NCBI GenBank assembly: GCA_017621205.1
Contig: JAGATQ010000044.1
Span: forward strand, 1-60,940
DNA: 60,940 bases
Origin: Lachnospira sp.
GTDB lineage: Bacteria > Bacillota > Clostridia > Lachnospirales > Lachnospiraceae
Reading direction: 5' to 3'
Below the pieces are notes generated by a model. That model did no database searches. It was not told the DNA's origin and saw only the letters and a program-made list of their open reading frames with translations. Positions 36,307 through 45,840 of this stretch are shown here, one piece after another. The stretch's first letter is position 1. Every line of letters begins with the position of its first letter. The position numbers and the translations under genes were made by a program.

Positions 36307-37149
36307 ATGGAAATTGTAAGTAGCGTTTCAGAGGTTAGAGATAGAGTGAAGGAATGGAAAAGGGAAGGACTTAGCGTGGGCTTGGTGCCAACGATGGGAT
36401 ATCTTCACGAAGGGCATGGGAGTTTGATTACAGCGGCAAGAGGGCAGAATGACAAGGTGGTTGTCAGTATTTTTGTGAATCCGATGCAGTTTGGACCAAC
36501 CGAGGATTTAGCCAGCTATCCGAGGGATTTGGATAAAGACAGCGCCTTCTGCAAGGCGTTAGGAGCAGATTTAATTTTTCATCCGGAGCCGGAAGAAATG
36601 TACCACGAGGGATTTTCCTCCTATGTGGATATGTCAGTTTTAACGGAGGAGCTATGTGGTCTGAGCCGTCCGGTACATTTTCGCGGTGTGTGTACGGTAG
36701 TTACGAAGCTGTTTCATATTGTGACACCGGACCGTGCTTATTTTGGGGAGAAGGATGCACAGCAGCTGGCAGTGATAAAACATATGGTAGACGATTTGAA
36801 TATGGATATTGAGATTGTCGGATGTCCGATTGTCCGGGAGGAGGATGGTCTGGCAAAGAGTTCCAGAAATACTTATCTTTCCGATAAGGAGAGAGAAGCG
36901 GCACTCGTTTTAAGCAGGTCCATTCAAAAGGCACAAGAATTGATTGATGCAGGTGAGACGTCTGCCGATGTCATTGTGGATGCGATGACAGCTTTGATTA
37001 ATAGAGAACCACTTGCAAAAATAGATTATGTGAAAGTAGTAGATGCATTAACGATGCAGCAGATTAAAACAATTGACCGTAGTGCTTTGGTTGCAATCGC
37101 AGTTTATATAGGAAAGACCCGGTTGATTGACAACCTGCATGTGAAATAA
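36307..37149 (+). CDS. panC: Pantothenate synthetase
   Basis: Joins pantoate and beta-alanine using ATP. The nucleotidyl-transferase signature PTMGYLHEGHGSLI is near residues 29-42, and FVNPMQFGPTEDLASYPRD and YFGEKDAQQL follow as expected. KSSRNTYLS near 182 corresponds to the KMSKS-like motif. 280 residues, normal. TAGGAGGG precedes ATG. Confidence 0.96.
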   Translation: MEIVSSVSEVRDRVKEWKREGLSVGLVPTMGYLHEGHGSLITAARGQNDKVVVSIFVNPMQFGPTEDLASYPRDLDKDSAFCKALGADLIFHPEPEEMYHEGFSSYVDMSVLTEELCGLSRPVHFRGVCTVVTKLFHIVTPDRAYFGEKDAQQLAVIKHMVDDLNMDIEIVGCPIVREEDGLAKSSRNTYLSDKEREAALVLSRSIQKAQELIDAGETSADVIVDAMTALINREPLAKIDYVKVVDALTMQQIKTIDRSALVAIAVYIGKTRLIDNLHVK

Positions 37150-37204
37150 TCCTGATTGGTGATACGATAGTTATAAAGTTATTTTAAATAAAAAGGAGTA
37201 TAAT

Positions 37205-37603
37205 ATGAACATAACGATGTTAAAATCAAAAATTCACCGTGCTATGGTTACGGAGGCGGCACTTCATTATGTTGGAAGTATTACAGTAGACGAGGATTTG
37301 CTGGATGCTGCCGGAATACTGGAATATGAATATGTGCAGATTGCGGATGTGGATAATGGGGAACGGTTTGAAACCTACACCATTGCCGGAGAGCGAGGAA
37401 GTGGTACAATATGTTTAAATGGTGCCGCGGCCCGCAAGGTGCAGACTGGTGATAAAATCATAATCATGGCGTATGCTTCCATGACGCCTGAGGAGGCAGG
37501 AGAGCATAAACCACAGGTGGTGTTTGTAGATGATGAAAATAGAATTGCACGCATAACCAATTATGAAAAGCATGGGGAATTGATAGAAAAAGAGGTTAGG
37601 TAA
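37205..37603 (+). CDS. panD: Aspartate 1-decarboxylase precursor
   Basis: Makes beta-alanine for PanC. The self-cleavage site Gly-Ser, which creates the pyruvoyl group, is in [17 protein letters not shown] near residue 25. [20 protein letters not shown] is characteristic. 132 residues, normal. The binding site AAAAGGAG precedes ATG. The gene continues the panB-panC operon with coaBC 12 bp after its stop. Confidence 0.95.
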   Translation: MNITMLKSKIHRAMVTEAALHYVGSITVDEDLLDAAGILEYEYVQIADVDNGERFETYTIAGERGSGTICLNGAAARKVQTGDKIIIMAYASMTPEEAGEHKPQVVFVDDENRIARITNYEKHGELIEKEVR

Positions 37604-37615
37604 GGAGAAAAGGTG

Positions 37616-38851
37616 ATGTTAAAAGGAAAAACGATTATACTTGGAGTGACCGGCTCTATTGCTGCTTATAAGATTGCGGGGCTTGCCAGTATGCTTGTGA
37701 AACAGCACGCAGATGTGCATGTTATCATGACAAAAAATGCAACGAACTTTATTCATCCGACCACCTTCGAAACGCTGACGGGTAATAAGTGTCTTGTCGA
37801 TACCTTTGACCGGGATTTTGAATTTAAGGTGAATCATGTAAGCCTTGCCAAGCTGGCAGATATCATGATGATTGCTCCGGCATCTGCTAATGTAATTGCG
37901 AAGCTGGCACACGGTATTGCAGATGATATGCTGACTACAACTGCACTGGCATGTAAGGCACCGATTTGTATTTCTCCGGCAATGAATACGAATATGTTTA
38001 CCAATCCGGTTACACAGGATAACATCGCACTCTGCAGCAAATATGGCATGCATGTCATTGCTCCGGCAGAGGGGTATCTTGCCTGTGGTGATACCGGAGC
38101 AGGGAAAATGCCGGAACCAGAGACATTATTTGAATATCTTTTGAAGGAAATAGCCTGCGAAAAGGATTTGCTTGGAAAGAAAATTATGGTGACAGCGGGA
38201 CCAACCAGAGAGGCAATTGACCCGGTACGCTATATTACCAACCACAGTACAGGGAAAATGGGTTATGCGATTGCGAAGCGGGCGATGCTTCGGGGAGCAG
38301 AGGTAACGCTGGTTTCCGGGCCGGTTTCCATTACTCCGCCTATGTTTGTTAAAGTAGTCCCGGTTTGCTCTGCTAAGGATATGTATGATGCGGTGATGGG
38401 AGAAGCAATGCAGCAGGATGTGATTATTAAATCTGCGGCAGTGGCAGATTACTGTCCTGCCGAGATAGCAACGGAGAAGGTGAAAAAGCAGGATAAGGAT
38501 ATGGCAATTTCTCTGGTGCGCACTCCGGATATTCTGGGAACCTTAGGACAGAGGAGAATAGAAGTTGAGCAGGAGCGTTCCGGGGCAGCAGGCGAAACGA
38601 TGGAGCATGTTCCCTATTTGTGTGGATTTTCCATGGAAACAGAGAATATGCTGGCCAATTCCAGAAAAAAGCTTTCCAATAAGCATATTGATATGGTTGT
38701 AGCCAATAATCTAAAGCAGGAGGGAGCAGGCTTTGGTACAGACACGAATATTGTCACCATCATTACTCCGGAGGAGCAAAAGGAGCTTCCGATAATGACG
38801 AAGGAGGAGGTTGCTGATACCTTGCTGACAGTAATAAAAAACCAACTGTAA
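37616..38851 (+). CDS. coaBC: Phosphopantothenoylcysteine decarboxylase/synthetase
   Basis: Bifunctional enzyme of CoA synthesis. The N-terminal flavin decarboxylase (CoaC) has GVTGSIAAYK, PAMNTNMF and GYLACGDTGAGKMPEP. The C-terminal synthetase (CoaB) starts near 185 with VTAGPTREAIDPVRYITNHS. A slightly expanded segment near residues 305-325 is not usual but keeps the frame. ATG at 37616 follows AAGGAGAAAAGGTG; GTG at 37613 is possible. It joins the pan cluster into one route from ketoisovalerate and aspartate to phosphopantetheine. Confidence 0.95.
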   Translation: MLKGKTIILGVTGSIAAYKIAGLASMLVKQHADVHVIMTKNATNFIHPTTFETLTGNKCLVDTFDRDFEFKVNHVSLAKLADIMMIAPASANVIAKLAHGIADDMLTTTALACKAPICISPAMNTNMFTNPVTQDNIALCSKYGMHVIAPAEGYLACGDTGAGKMPEPETLFEYLLKEIACEKDLLGKKIMVTAGPTREAIDPVRYITNHSTGKMGYAIAKRAMLRGAEVTLVSGPVSITPPMFVKVVPVCSAKDMYDAVMGEAMQQDVIIKSAAVADYCPAEIATEKVKKQDKDMAISLVRTPDILGTLGQRRIEVEQERSGAAGETMEHVPYLCGFSMETENMLANSRKKLSNKHIDMVVANNLKQEGAGFGTDTNIVTIITPEEQKELPIMTKEEVADTLLTVIKNQL

Positions 38852-38917
38852 AAGCATTGTAAATGGGTGTTTGGATATGGTATACTATAGGTAAAGAAGA
38901 AACGGAGGTGGATTGTT

Positions 38918-39097
38918 ATGATAACAGATAAGAATTATCTTGAGGAATTAGATTTAACTGATGTATTTAAGGAGCTTGACGAAGCGAATGCCCAGATAGA
39001 GGAGGGAGAGGAGGATGCAGAGATGGCAGCCTCCAGACGCCGGTTTGAGGAGATTATTAAGAAACACCGTGAAGATGGAGGAAAAGGGAATCTTTAG
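38918..39097 (+). CDS. Small acidic helical protein (59 aa)
   Basis: Starts MITDKNYLEELDLTDVF, then a Glu-rich helix (EEGEEDAEM) and a basic end (RRRFEEIIKKHREDGGKGNL). ACGGAGGTGG lies 7 nt before ATG, and TATACT sits about 30 bp upstream, so it looks like a real short gene between coaBC and the Ig-like protein. The amphipathic pattern suggests a coiled-coil or regulator-like peptide. No family is recognised. Confidence 0.6.
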   Translation: MITDKNYLEELDLTDVFKELDEANAQIEEGEEDAEMAASRRRFEEIIKKHREDGGKGNL

Positions 39098-39240
39098 GTC
39101 GAAATTGACGTAATAGATTAGTATGATTAAAGGGAATGTAGGTTGCTTATAGAAGATACTTATTTTAAGTTACAATATGATAACATGAACTGAGGATGGT
39201 TTCAGTTTTCGTTATAAATAACTATTAAGGAGGTCTCAGG

Positions 39241-41547
39241 ATGAAGACAACGTCAAGAATTGTTGCAAGTATGCTGGCAATTGCGATGCTTTTTACCACC
39301 GCATTTGTCCCGGTTAATGCAGCAAAGGTAACCGTAAAGAAGGTTTCTGTAGCAAGCAGCCTGTCTGATAGTAAGAAGACAGTGGTTGTTGCAAAAGGAA
39401 AATCAGTAAAGTTAAAAACTACGGTAACAGTAAAGCCGAACAAGAAGGCGAACAAGAAGGTATCATACTCTAGTAAGAATAAGAGTATCGCTACCGTAGA
39501 TAGCAAGGGTGTTGTAAAGGGGAAGAAGGCTGGTACGACAAAGGTAACAGTAACATCCACCAAGAATAAGAAGAAAAAAGCAACCATTACTGTCAAGGTT
39601 GTTAAGGGGGCAGTGAAGAAGATTACAGTTAACAAGAAAAGTGCTTCCTTAAATGTAGGTGAGACATTGAAGCTGAAGGCTACCGTGAAAGCAGAAAAGG
39701 GAGCAGTTAAGACGCTTGCTTATGTAAGCTCCAAGCCGGAGGTTGCCAAGGTTAGTAACAAGGGTGTGATTACCGCTATTGGCGACGGTAGTGCAACCAT
39801 TACGGCGAGGGCAATTGATGGTTCCGGTAAGAAGGCGACCTGTAAGGTAACAGTTTCCAATCCTATCAATCTGGCAGGCATGAATCTGCCAAATGAGAGA
39901 ACCGTTAATTTTGCATTGGATAAGGCTTGTGCCTTGAATCCAAGTCAGATTTCCATTGCCAAGAAGGTATTTTCTTCCGGTACATATAATAATCAGTTAA
40001 TTATCAATAATATGACGACGGCGGACAATGTGAATTATACCGTTGTTCTGGCAGATGATACAGCTATTTCGGTTGGTGATTTTGTTCAGCTATCCGTTCC
40101 TTCTCTGACAGGTACGGTTAAGAGCCTGGAGCTGCAATATAAGGAAGCGGCATGTGCTTATACCGGTGAGTCTGTTTCGAGCTGGAAGGTAGGAACATAT
40201 GGAACAACTACATTTTCCTTTGACAATGGCTGCGGTTACTCCTCTTATGCTTTAAGTGGTTTGCCGGCTGGTTTGACCTATGAGGTAAAGAATGGTGAAG
40301 TAAAGGTGAAGGGAACGCCGACCACAACCGGACGGTTTGATTATGTGTTATCGGCGACGGATGAATTGGGCAATACTTTAAGCAGAACGATTCATTTTAT
40401 TGTTGGTTCAAACACGGTGATTGCCGGTGCAGCCAATACAGGACATAACATAATTGGTACGGAATCGACGACAGCTTATGTTACTCCGGTGTTTACTGGA
40501 GGAAGTGGAGACTATAACTATTCTATAATATCAGACCCACAGGGAACTGGTGCAACTATTTATAGTAGTTATTCTACAAAACAAGTAAAGTTAAATATAG
40601 CTGTTGCAGGTGCCTATACGGTAGTGGTAAGGGCAACTGATACAGAGGATGCATCCCGTTATTGTGATATTAATGTTGTGGTAAATGCTAAGCAGGGAGT
40701 TGTTGTCGGTGGCTGCTTAAAGGATGCACAGGGCAATCCGATGAATGATGGGGATATCTATTTTACGAATAAGGATAGGGCATCTTTGTATATGAAAGAT
40801 AACCATTATTGGATAGGTTCATCGGGTACCTATTCTGTTACTTTGGAACCAGGCGTGTATGATATCCGTGCGGAGTACAGTGGTGGCGATATAGAGTCTT
40901 CGAAATCTACAACTTATTTGTACTCACAGTCCCTGGTGGCTTCCCAGACGGGATATGATATTCAGTTAAATGACCTATTTAAGGTAGTGCTGGTAAAAGG
41001 GGCGGATGTCAGCAGCAGCCTTGGTAGAAATTGGTATATGAATCATGAAAGAGCAGGGTATGGTTCAACACTATATCTCAAGCCGGGTACTTATGCAATT
41101 GAATCAGAGGAAACCGGTTCTAGTGATGGTACCAAGACAGGAGATTGGTTTAATGGTGAGACGATAACCTATACTCCGTATAAGCTCGCTTCTTCATTTA
41201 CTGTTGCGAATACTGCAGTGCAGGCAGCGGTCAATAAAGTGGTATCTGCTTCTGGTACAAAGACGAAGGTAAACCCTGCCGCTAAGGATACTACAGAGTT
41301 AATCGGTATAAACCAATCTAGATGGTTGGATGCTTCAGATTATTATGCATTCCGGTTTACTGCACCGGAAAGTGGTCAGTATGAAACAGGAAACAGTAGT
41401 GTATACTTCTATGATATCACAACCGGACAGAAAATAGCTTCTGCTGACGGTGTGTACGAGCTGACACTGGGTACTACCTATTTAGTTGGACGAGGTAGTT
41501 ATAATGATGCTCAGGTTAAGATTACGAAGGTAACGGCAGCAGAATAA
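39241..41547 (+). CDS. Secreted surface protein with bacterial Ig-like (Big_2) domains
   Basis: 768 residues. Signal peptide (MKTTSRIVASMLAIAMLFTT, cleavage after VNA near residue 28), then two Big_2-type Ig domains (about 30-122, exceptionally lysine-rich, and 123-206 with SLNVGETLKLKATVKAEKG). Further beta-rich repeats follow: a putative Ig-like domain near 300-390 (FSFDNGCGYSSYALSGLPAGLTYEV), another near 400-485 and a carboxypeptidase-regulatory-like segment near 490-570. No sortase motif or S-layer repeats are visible. AAGGAGG precedes ATG. It is probably cell-wall associated by charge. Confidence 0.85.
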   Translation: MKTTSRIVASMLAIAMLFTTAFVPVNAAKVTVKKVSVASSLSDSKKTVVVAKGKSVKLKTTVTVKPNKKANKKVSYSSKNKSIATVDSKGVVKGKKAGTTKVTVTSTKNKKKKATITVKVVKGAVKKITVNKKSASLNVGETLKLKATVKAEKGAVKTLAYVSSKPEVAKVSNKGVITAIGDGSATITARAIDGSGKKATCKVTVSNPINLAGMNLPNERTVNFALDKACALNPSQISIAKKVFSSGTYNNQLIINNMTTADNVNYTVVLADDTAISVGDFVQLSVPSLTGTVKSLELQYKEAACAYTGESVSSWKVGTYGTTTFSFDNGCGYSSYALSGLPAGLTYEVKNGEVKVKGTPTTTGRFDYVLSATDELGNTLSRTIHFIVGSNTVIAGAANTGHNIIGTESTTAYVTPVFTGGSGDYNYSIISDPQGTGATIYSSYSTKQVKLNIAVAGAYTVVVRATDTEDASRYCDINVVVNAKQGVVVGGCLKDAQGNPMNDGDIYFTNKDRASLYMKDNHYWIGSSGTYSVTLEPGVYDIRAEYSGGDIESSKSTTYLYSQSLVASQTGYDIQLNDLFKVVLVKGADVSSSLGRNWYMNHERAGYGSTLYLKPGTYAIESEETGSSDGTKTGDWFNGETITYTPYKLASSFTVANTAVQAAVNKVVSASGTKTKVNPAAKDTTELIGINQSRWLDASDYYAFRFTAPESGQYETGNSSVYFYDITTGQKIASADGVYELTLGTTYLVGRGSYNDAQVKITKVTAAE

Positions 41548-41605
41548 GATATTATTTATATCAATTATTTGTCTTATAAATTATATGCAAAGTATATAAG
41601 CTTTT

Positions 41606-41645
41606 ACTGCCATGCAGGGGGATATCTTCTTGCATGGCAGTTTTT
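41606..41645 (+). terminator. Terminator after the Ig-like protein gene
   Basis: ACTGCCATGCA and TGCATGGCAGT form an 11-bp stem around a 13-nt loop, followed by TTTTT. Confidence 0.9.
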
Positions 41646-41723
41646 GTGTCGTGATAAATAATATTGAGGTAGCAGTTTTTGTTTCCACTTGTCAGAAACT
41701 GCCATTTTCATTATAATGTTGCT

Positions 41724-41739
41724 AGTACACTAGTGTACT
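41724..41739. promoter_or_regulatory. Perfect 16-bp palindrome
   Basis: AGTACACTAGTGTACT lies about 110 bp upstream of the DUF885 lipoprotein gene. Its half-site recurs in the arms at 59326-59385, and CTAGTAC also recurs at 47949-47982. A regulator binding site is possible. Confidence 0.45.
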
Positions 41740-41850
41740 GACCTGCTGTAAAATGACAGAATGATTTGCATTAGTTGGGATTATAAGGAAAGATACATGA
41801 TTTGTCAAAAAAACCATAGACTAAATTAAAGGATTGATAAGGGTGATACA

Positions 41851-43743
41851 ATGAAACAGTGGAGAGAACGAGTAAAAAATTGGCTGGCATTTGTTATGGT
41901 GTTATGTCTGGTGCTTGTTACCGGGTGTTCCTATCCTAAGGTAGTGGAAGAGCAGGGGGCAAGTTATTCCGGCAGCAGTAATAAGGCGGCATCTGATGTG
42001 CCTGAGGCAACACAAGAAAAAACAGATAAACAAAAGAAAGAAGCTAATGATGGTAAAGAGCAGAAGGAATTTGCTGATTGGTGCAGGGAACAATTTACAG
42101 ATACCTTGAAGCAGGCAGGGACACTGAACCTCCATTATACGCTGAATCATCCAGAGGAGTATGGTATTGAAGAAGATGAGAGGGATATTTCTTTTGGAGA
42201 ATTATCTGTAGAGGAATTGAAGAATAATAGTAGGGAAAATAGGAAAACCTATAAGGAGCTCAATGGATTTTCCTATGGTGCTTTGTCTAAGGAGCAGCAG
42301 CTTACCTATGATATAGTAAAATATTATCTGGAGTTTGCAATGGAGGAGGAAGGTTTTGAGCTGTATAACCAGCTTTTAAGTCCGGATTTGGGTGTGCCTG
42401 CCAATGTTCCTGTGGAGCTGGCAGAATACCCGCTGCATTCGAAGAAGGATGTTGTTACTTATCTTACCCTGCTTACAAAGCTTCCTGAGTATTTTGAGCA
42501 GCTGGCGACGTTTGAACAACAGGTAGCAGAGGAGAAGTTATTTATCAGTGATGAGACTCTTGATGAAACGATAAAGCAGATGGAGGATTTTATCGAGACG
42601 CCGGACAGCAATTTTTTAATTACCACTTTTGCTGAGAGGCTTGAAGAAATTGGACAGTTATCCAAGAAAGAGCAGAAACGTCTGGAGCAGGAAAATGAAC
42701 AGAGAGTAAAGCAATATGTAATTCCTGCTTATGAGCAGTTGATAAAAAGGTTGGAGGCGCTTCGGGGGAGTGGCACCAACGATGGGGGACTTTGTGGTTA
42801 TTCCAAGGGCAGGGAATATTATGAGCTGTTAGTGAAATACTATACCTGCTCGGATATGTCCGTGAAAGAGGTTGAGGATATGCTGGATTCGAGGCTTAAC
42901 AGCTTGATGGAGCGGTTAACTGCTTTGATAATTAAGCATCCTTCCCTTATTGATGATATGGATACGATTACCTGTTCCATGACGGAACCGGATGAAATAC
43001 TTAATTATCTAAAAGAAGCGATGAAGGAGTATTTTCCGGAGTGCCCAGAGGTAACCTATACCGTGAAATATGTGGATGAATCTCTGGCGGAATCCTTAAG
43101 TCCTGCATTTTATATGGTGCCACAGATAGATAATTATAAGAAAAATACCATTTATATTAATAACAAGAGCAGTAATTATGATCCTTCGGGCTTGTTTTCT
43201 ACGCTCGCCCATGAGGGGTTTCCAGGGCATCTATATCAGACGACCTATTATAATTCCACCAATCCGGAGCCGATAAGACAGGTGCTTAATTTTGGCGGCT
43301 ATTCGGAAGGCTGGGCAACCTATGTGGAATTAAGCTCTTTTGAGTTATACGATTTTGGTGAAAACAGTGATGCGGTTGCGGATGTGAATCAGATAAATAC
43401 AGAGCTATCTTTAGCACTTTCCTCCATGGCGGATATCGGGGTGAATTATCACGATTGGGATAAGAGCAAGCTTAAGGAATTCTTACAGGACTATGGTATG
43501 GATGATGATGAAACGGTGAATAGCCTTTATCGTCTGGTCGTAGAAGACCCGGGGAATTATTTGCAATACTATGTATCTTATCTGGAATTTTGGCAGCTTC
43601 GCTGCAGGGCAAAATCACAGCTTAAGGACAAATTCCATTGTAAAGATTTCCATAAGGTGGTGCTTGATTGCGGCCCGAGTCCTTTCCCGGTGCTTGAAAA
43701 GCAGGTGGAGGAATATATTGATGCGTTCATGGCACAAAACTAG
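41851..43743 (+). CDS. DUF885-family lipoprotein, probable zinc metallopeptidase
   Basis: 630 residues. Lipoprotein signal with lipobox VTGC (Cys near 26), a Ser/Lys/Glu-rich linker to about residue 70, then a long helical DUF885 domain. The zinc motif HEGFPGHLYQ near 455 is of the HExxH type, followed by GGYSEGWATYVE near 482, both characteristic of DUF885. The protein should be anchored outside the membrane and may act on peptides. The binding site before ATG is weak (GATAAGGGTG). Confidence 0.85.
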   Translation: MKQWRERVKNWLAFVMVLCLVLVTGCSYPKVVEEQGASYSGSSNKAASDVPEATQEKTDKQKKEANDGKEQKEFADWCREQFTDTLKQAGTLNLHYTLNHPEEYGIEEDERDISFGELSVEELKNNSRENRKTYKELNGFSYGALSKEQQLTYDIVKYYLEFAMEEEGFELYNQLLSPDLGVPANVPVELAEYPLHSKKDVVTYLTLLTKLPEYFEQLATFEQQVAEEKLFISDETLDETIKQMEDFIETPDSNFLITTFAERLEEIGQLSKKEQKRLEQENEQRVKQYVIPAYEQLIKRLEALRGSGTNDGGLCGYSKGREYYELLVKYYTCSDMSVKEVEDMLDSRLNSLMERLTALIIKHPSLIDDMDTITCSMTEPDEILNYLKEAMKEYFPECPEVTYTVKYVDESLAESLSPAFYMVPQIDNYKKNTIYINNKSSNYDPSGLFSTLAHEGFPGHLYQTTYYNSTNPEPIRQVLNFGGYSEGWATYVELSSFELYDFGENSDAVADVNQINTELSLALSSMADIGVNYHDWDKSKLKEFLQDYGMDDDETVNSLYRLVVEDPGNYLQYYVSYLEFWQLRCRAKSQLKDKFHCKDFHKVVLDCGPSPFPVLEKQVEEYIDAFMAQN

Positions 43744-43893
43744 AACATTTTTATTGCTATATTATTTTTTATATATTATAATAGGAATCGTGAAGTTAAT
43801 ATTTCCCATTTTCCAAAGCAGAGCGGTTCTTTAAGTGCTTTTGGCTGATATGGGATTTTTTACTTAAATAAAATAAAGAAAAGAGGTTAAAAA

Positions 43894-45498
43894 ATGAAGA
43901 AAATCGATTTAAGCAACTATGGGATTACCGGAACCACAGAGATTGTCTACAATCCTTCCTTTGAAGATTTGTTTGAAGAAGAGACCAAATCAGACCTTGA
44001 GGGATACGAGAAAGGTCAGGTTAGTGAGCTTGGTGCAGTGAATGTAATGACAGGTATCTATACTGGCCGTTCTCCTAAGGATAAGTTCATCGTTATGGAT
44101 GACAATTCTAAGGATACCGTATGGTGGACCTCTGATGAATATAAGAATGATAATCATCCAGCTACTCAGGAGGCATGGGATGCGGTTAAGGAGATTGCTA
44201 AGAAGGAGCTTTCTAACAAGAGACTTTTTGTAGTAGATGCTTTTTGTGGTGCGAACAAGGATACCCGCATGGCAATCCGTTTTATTATGGAAGTAGCATG
44301 GCAGGCTCATTTTGTAACCAACATGTTTATCCGTCCTACTGCTGAGGAGCTTGAGAATTTTGAGCCGGATTTTGTCGTATACAATGCTTCTAAGGCTAAG
44401 GTAGAGAATTATAAGGAATTAGGTTTGAATTCTGAAACTGCTGCTATGTTTAACATTACAAGCCGTGAGCAGGTAATCGTTAATACATGGTATGGTGGAG
44501 AGATGAAGAAGGGTATGTTCTCTATGATGAACTACTACCTTCCTCTGAAGGGAATCGCTTCTATGCACTGTTCTGCCAACACCGACATGAATGGTGAGAA
44601 TACTGCTATTTTCTTTGGCCTTTCCGGTACAGGTAAGACTACGTTGTCTACTGACCCGAAGCGTCTGTTAATCGGTGATGATGAGCACGGCTGGGATGAC
44701 AATGGTGTATTTAACTTTGAGGGTGGCTGCTACGCTAAGGTTATTAACTTAGATAAGGAGTCTGAGCCGGATATTTATAATGCAATTAAGCGGAATGCAC
44801 TTTTAGAGAACGTTACTCTGGATGCTTCTGGTAAGATTGATTTTGATGATAAGAGCGTAACCGAAAATACCCGTGTATCTTACCCAATCGACCATATTGA
44901 GAAGATTGTACGTCCGGTTTCTTCTGCACCGGCAGCTAAGAATGTAATCTTTTTGTCAGCAGATGCATTTGGAGTACTTCCTCCAGTATCTATTCTTGAC
45001 CCGGAACAGACACAGTATTATTTCCTGTCTGGTTTTACTGCTAAGCTTGCAGGTACAGAGCGTGGTATTACAGAGCCTACTCCTACTTTCTCTGCATGTT
45101 TTGGTCAGGCATTCTTAGAGCTTCATCCTACGAAGTATGCAGAGGAGCTTGTAAAGAGAATGAAGCAGAGCGGTGCTAAGGCATACTTGGTAAACACTGG
45201 ATGGAATGGTACAGGAAAGCGTATCTCTATTAAGGATACCCGTGGTATCATTGATGCTATCTTAAACGGTGACATTTTGAATGCACCAACCAAGAAGATT
45301 CCTTACTTTAACTTTGAGGTTCCGACCGAGCTTACAGGTGTAGATCCAGCGATTCTTGATCCTCGTGATACTTACGCTAATGCTTCAGAATGGGAGGAGA
45401 AGGCGAAAGATCTTGCACAGAGATTTATTAAGAACTTTTCGAAGTATGAAGGTAATGCTGCTGGTAAGGCTCTTGTTTCTGCAGGTCCTGAGTTATAG
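43894..45498 (+). CDS. pckA: Phosphoenolpyruvate carboxykinase (ATP)
   Basis: Interconverts oxaloacetate + ATP and PEP + CO2 + ADP. The kinase loop [14 protein letters not shown] is near residue 246, with GDDEHGWDD and [10 protein letters not shown] following. 534 residues, normal. The codon choice is strongly biased compared with neighbours (many GCT, GGT, CTT), suggesting high expression. In fermenting gut bacteria it often runs in the carboxylating direction, which is general knowledge and not shown here. Confidence 0.97.
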   Translation: MKKIDLSNYGITGTTEIVYNPSFEDLFEEETKSDLEGYEKGQVSELGAVNVMTGIYTGRSPKDKFIVMDDNSKDTVWWTSDEYKNDNHPATQEAWDAVKEIAKKELSNKRLFVVDAFCGANKDTRMAIRFIMEVAWQAHFVTNMFIRPTAEELENFEPDFVVYNASKAKVENYKELGLNSETAAMFNITSREQVIVNTWYGGEMKKGMFSMMNYYLPLKGIASMHCSANTDMNGENTAIFFGLSGTGKTTLSTDPKRLLIGDDEHGWDDNGVFNFEGGCYAKVINLDKESEPDIYNAIKRNALLENVTLDASGKIDFDDKSVTENTRVSYPIDHIEKIVRPVSSAPAAKNVIFLSADAFGVLPPVSILDPEQTQYYFLSGFTAKLAGTERGITEPTPTFSACFGQAFLELHPTKYAEELVKRMKQSGAKAYLVNTGWNGTGKRISIKDTRGIIDAILNGDILNAPTKKIPYFNFEVPTELTGVDPAILDPRDTYANASEWEEKAKDLAQRFIKNFSKYEGNAAGKALVSAGPEL

Positions 45499-45516
45499 AA
45501 TTAAAAAATATTCATT

Positions 45517-45606
45517 AAAAAAGAGATGGAGATAATGAACCGACCTCCCAATTGTTAGATATTTTGGTCTAACTTTTGGGGGCCGGGTCATACTCCATCT
45601 TTTTTT
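45517..45606 (+). terminator. pckA terminator with a palindromic insertion in its loop
   Basis: The basic stem is GATGGAG (45525-45531) and CTCCATC (45593-45599) followed by seven or more T residues. The loop is filled by an imperfect palindrome (45536-45590). Together they make a very long hairpin that still should stop transcription. Confidence 0.8.
45536..45590. mobile_element. 55-bp miniature inverted repeat resembling IS3-family ends
   Basis: It begins TGAACCGACCTCCCAA-TTGTTAGA and ends TCTAAC-TTTTGGGGGCCGGGTCA, an inverted pair joined almost directly. These ends recall IS3/IS150-group terminal repeats (ending in CCCxAAAAGTTAGA), from memory. No transposase is present. It may be a solo end-pair left from an IS. 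Confidence 0.45.
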
Positions 45607-45659
45607 GCTAACAGACGGTTACTAATTGGCGAGGTTTTGAGAATTTGTTTCATTCATCC

Positions 45660-45688
45660 TTGACTTAAGTAGTTGGCTAGATTATACT
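45660..45688 (+). promoter_or_regulatory. Sigma-A promoter of metG
   Basis: TTGACT (45660-45665), exactly 17 bp, TATACT (45683-45688). The leader of about 145 nt contains a small GGTAA-ttg-TTACC hairpin but no T-box or SAM riboswitch that I can recognise. Confidence 0.75.
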
Positions 45689-45840
45689 AATATCTATATT
45701 ATCTTTGGTAATTGTTACCATAGGTAATATGGAGTGTTAGCTGGCAGAATGTTGTCAGCGTCTGGTAACATTTGCTGGATAAATTTTGCTTAAAAAGGCA
45801 TATATTTCATTTGTATATGACCGAAGAAGGAGGAAGAGAC

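Noticed and set aside
45600..45840. T-box or SAM riboswitch before metG
   Set aside because: No T-box sequence (TGGNACCGCG-like) or S-box core was found; only a promoter and a small hairpin are supported.
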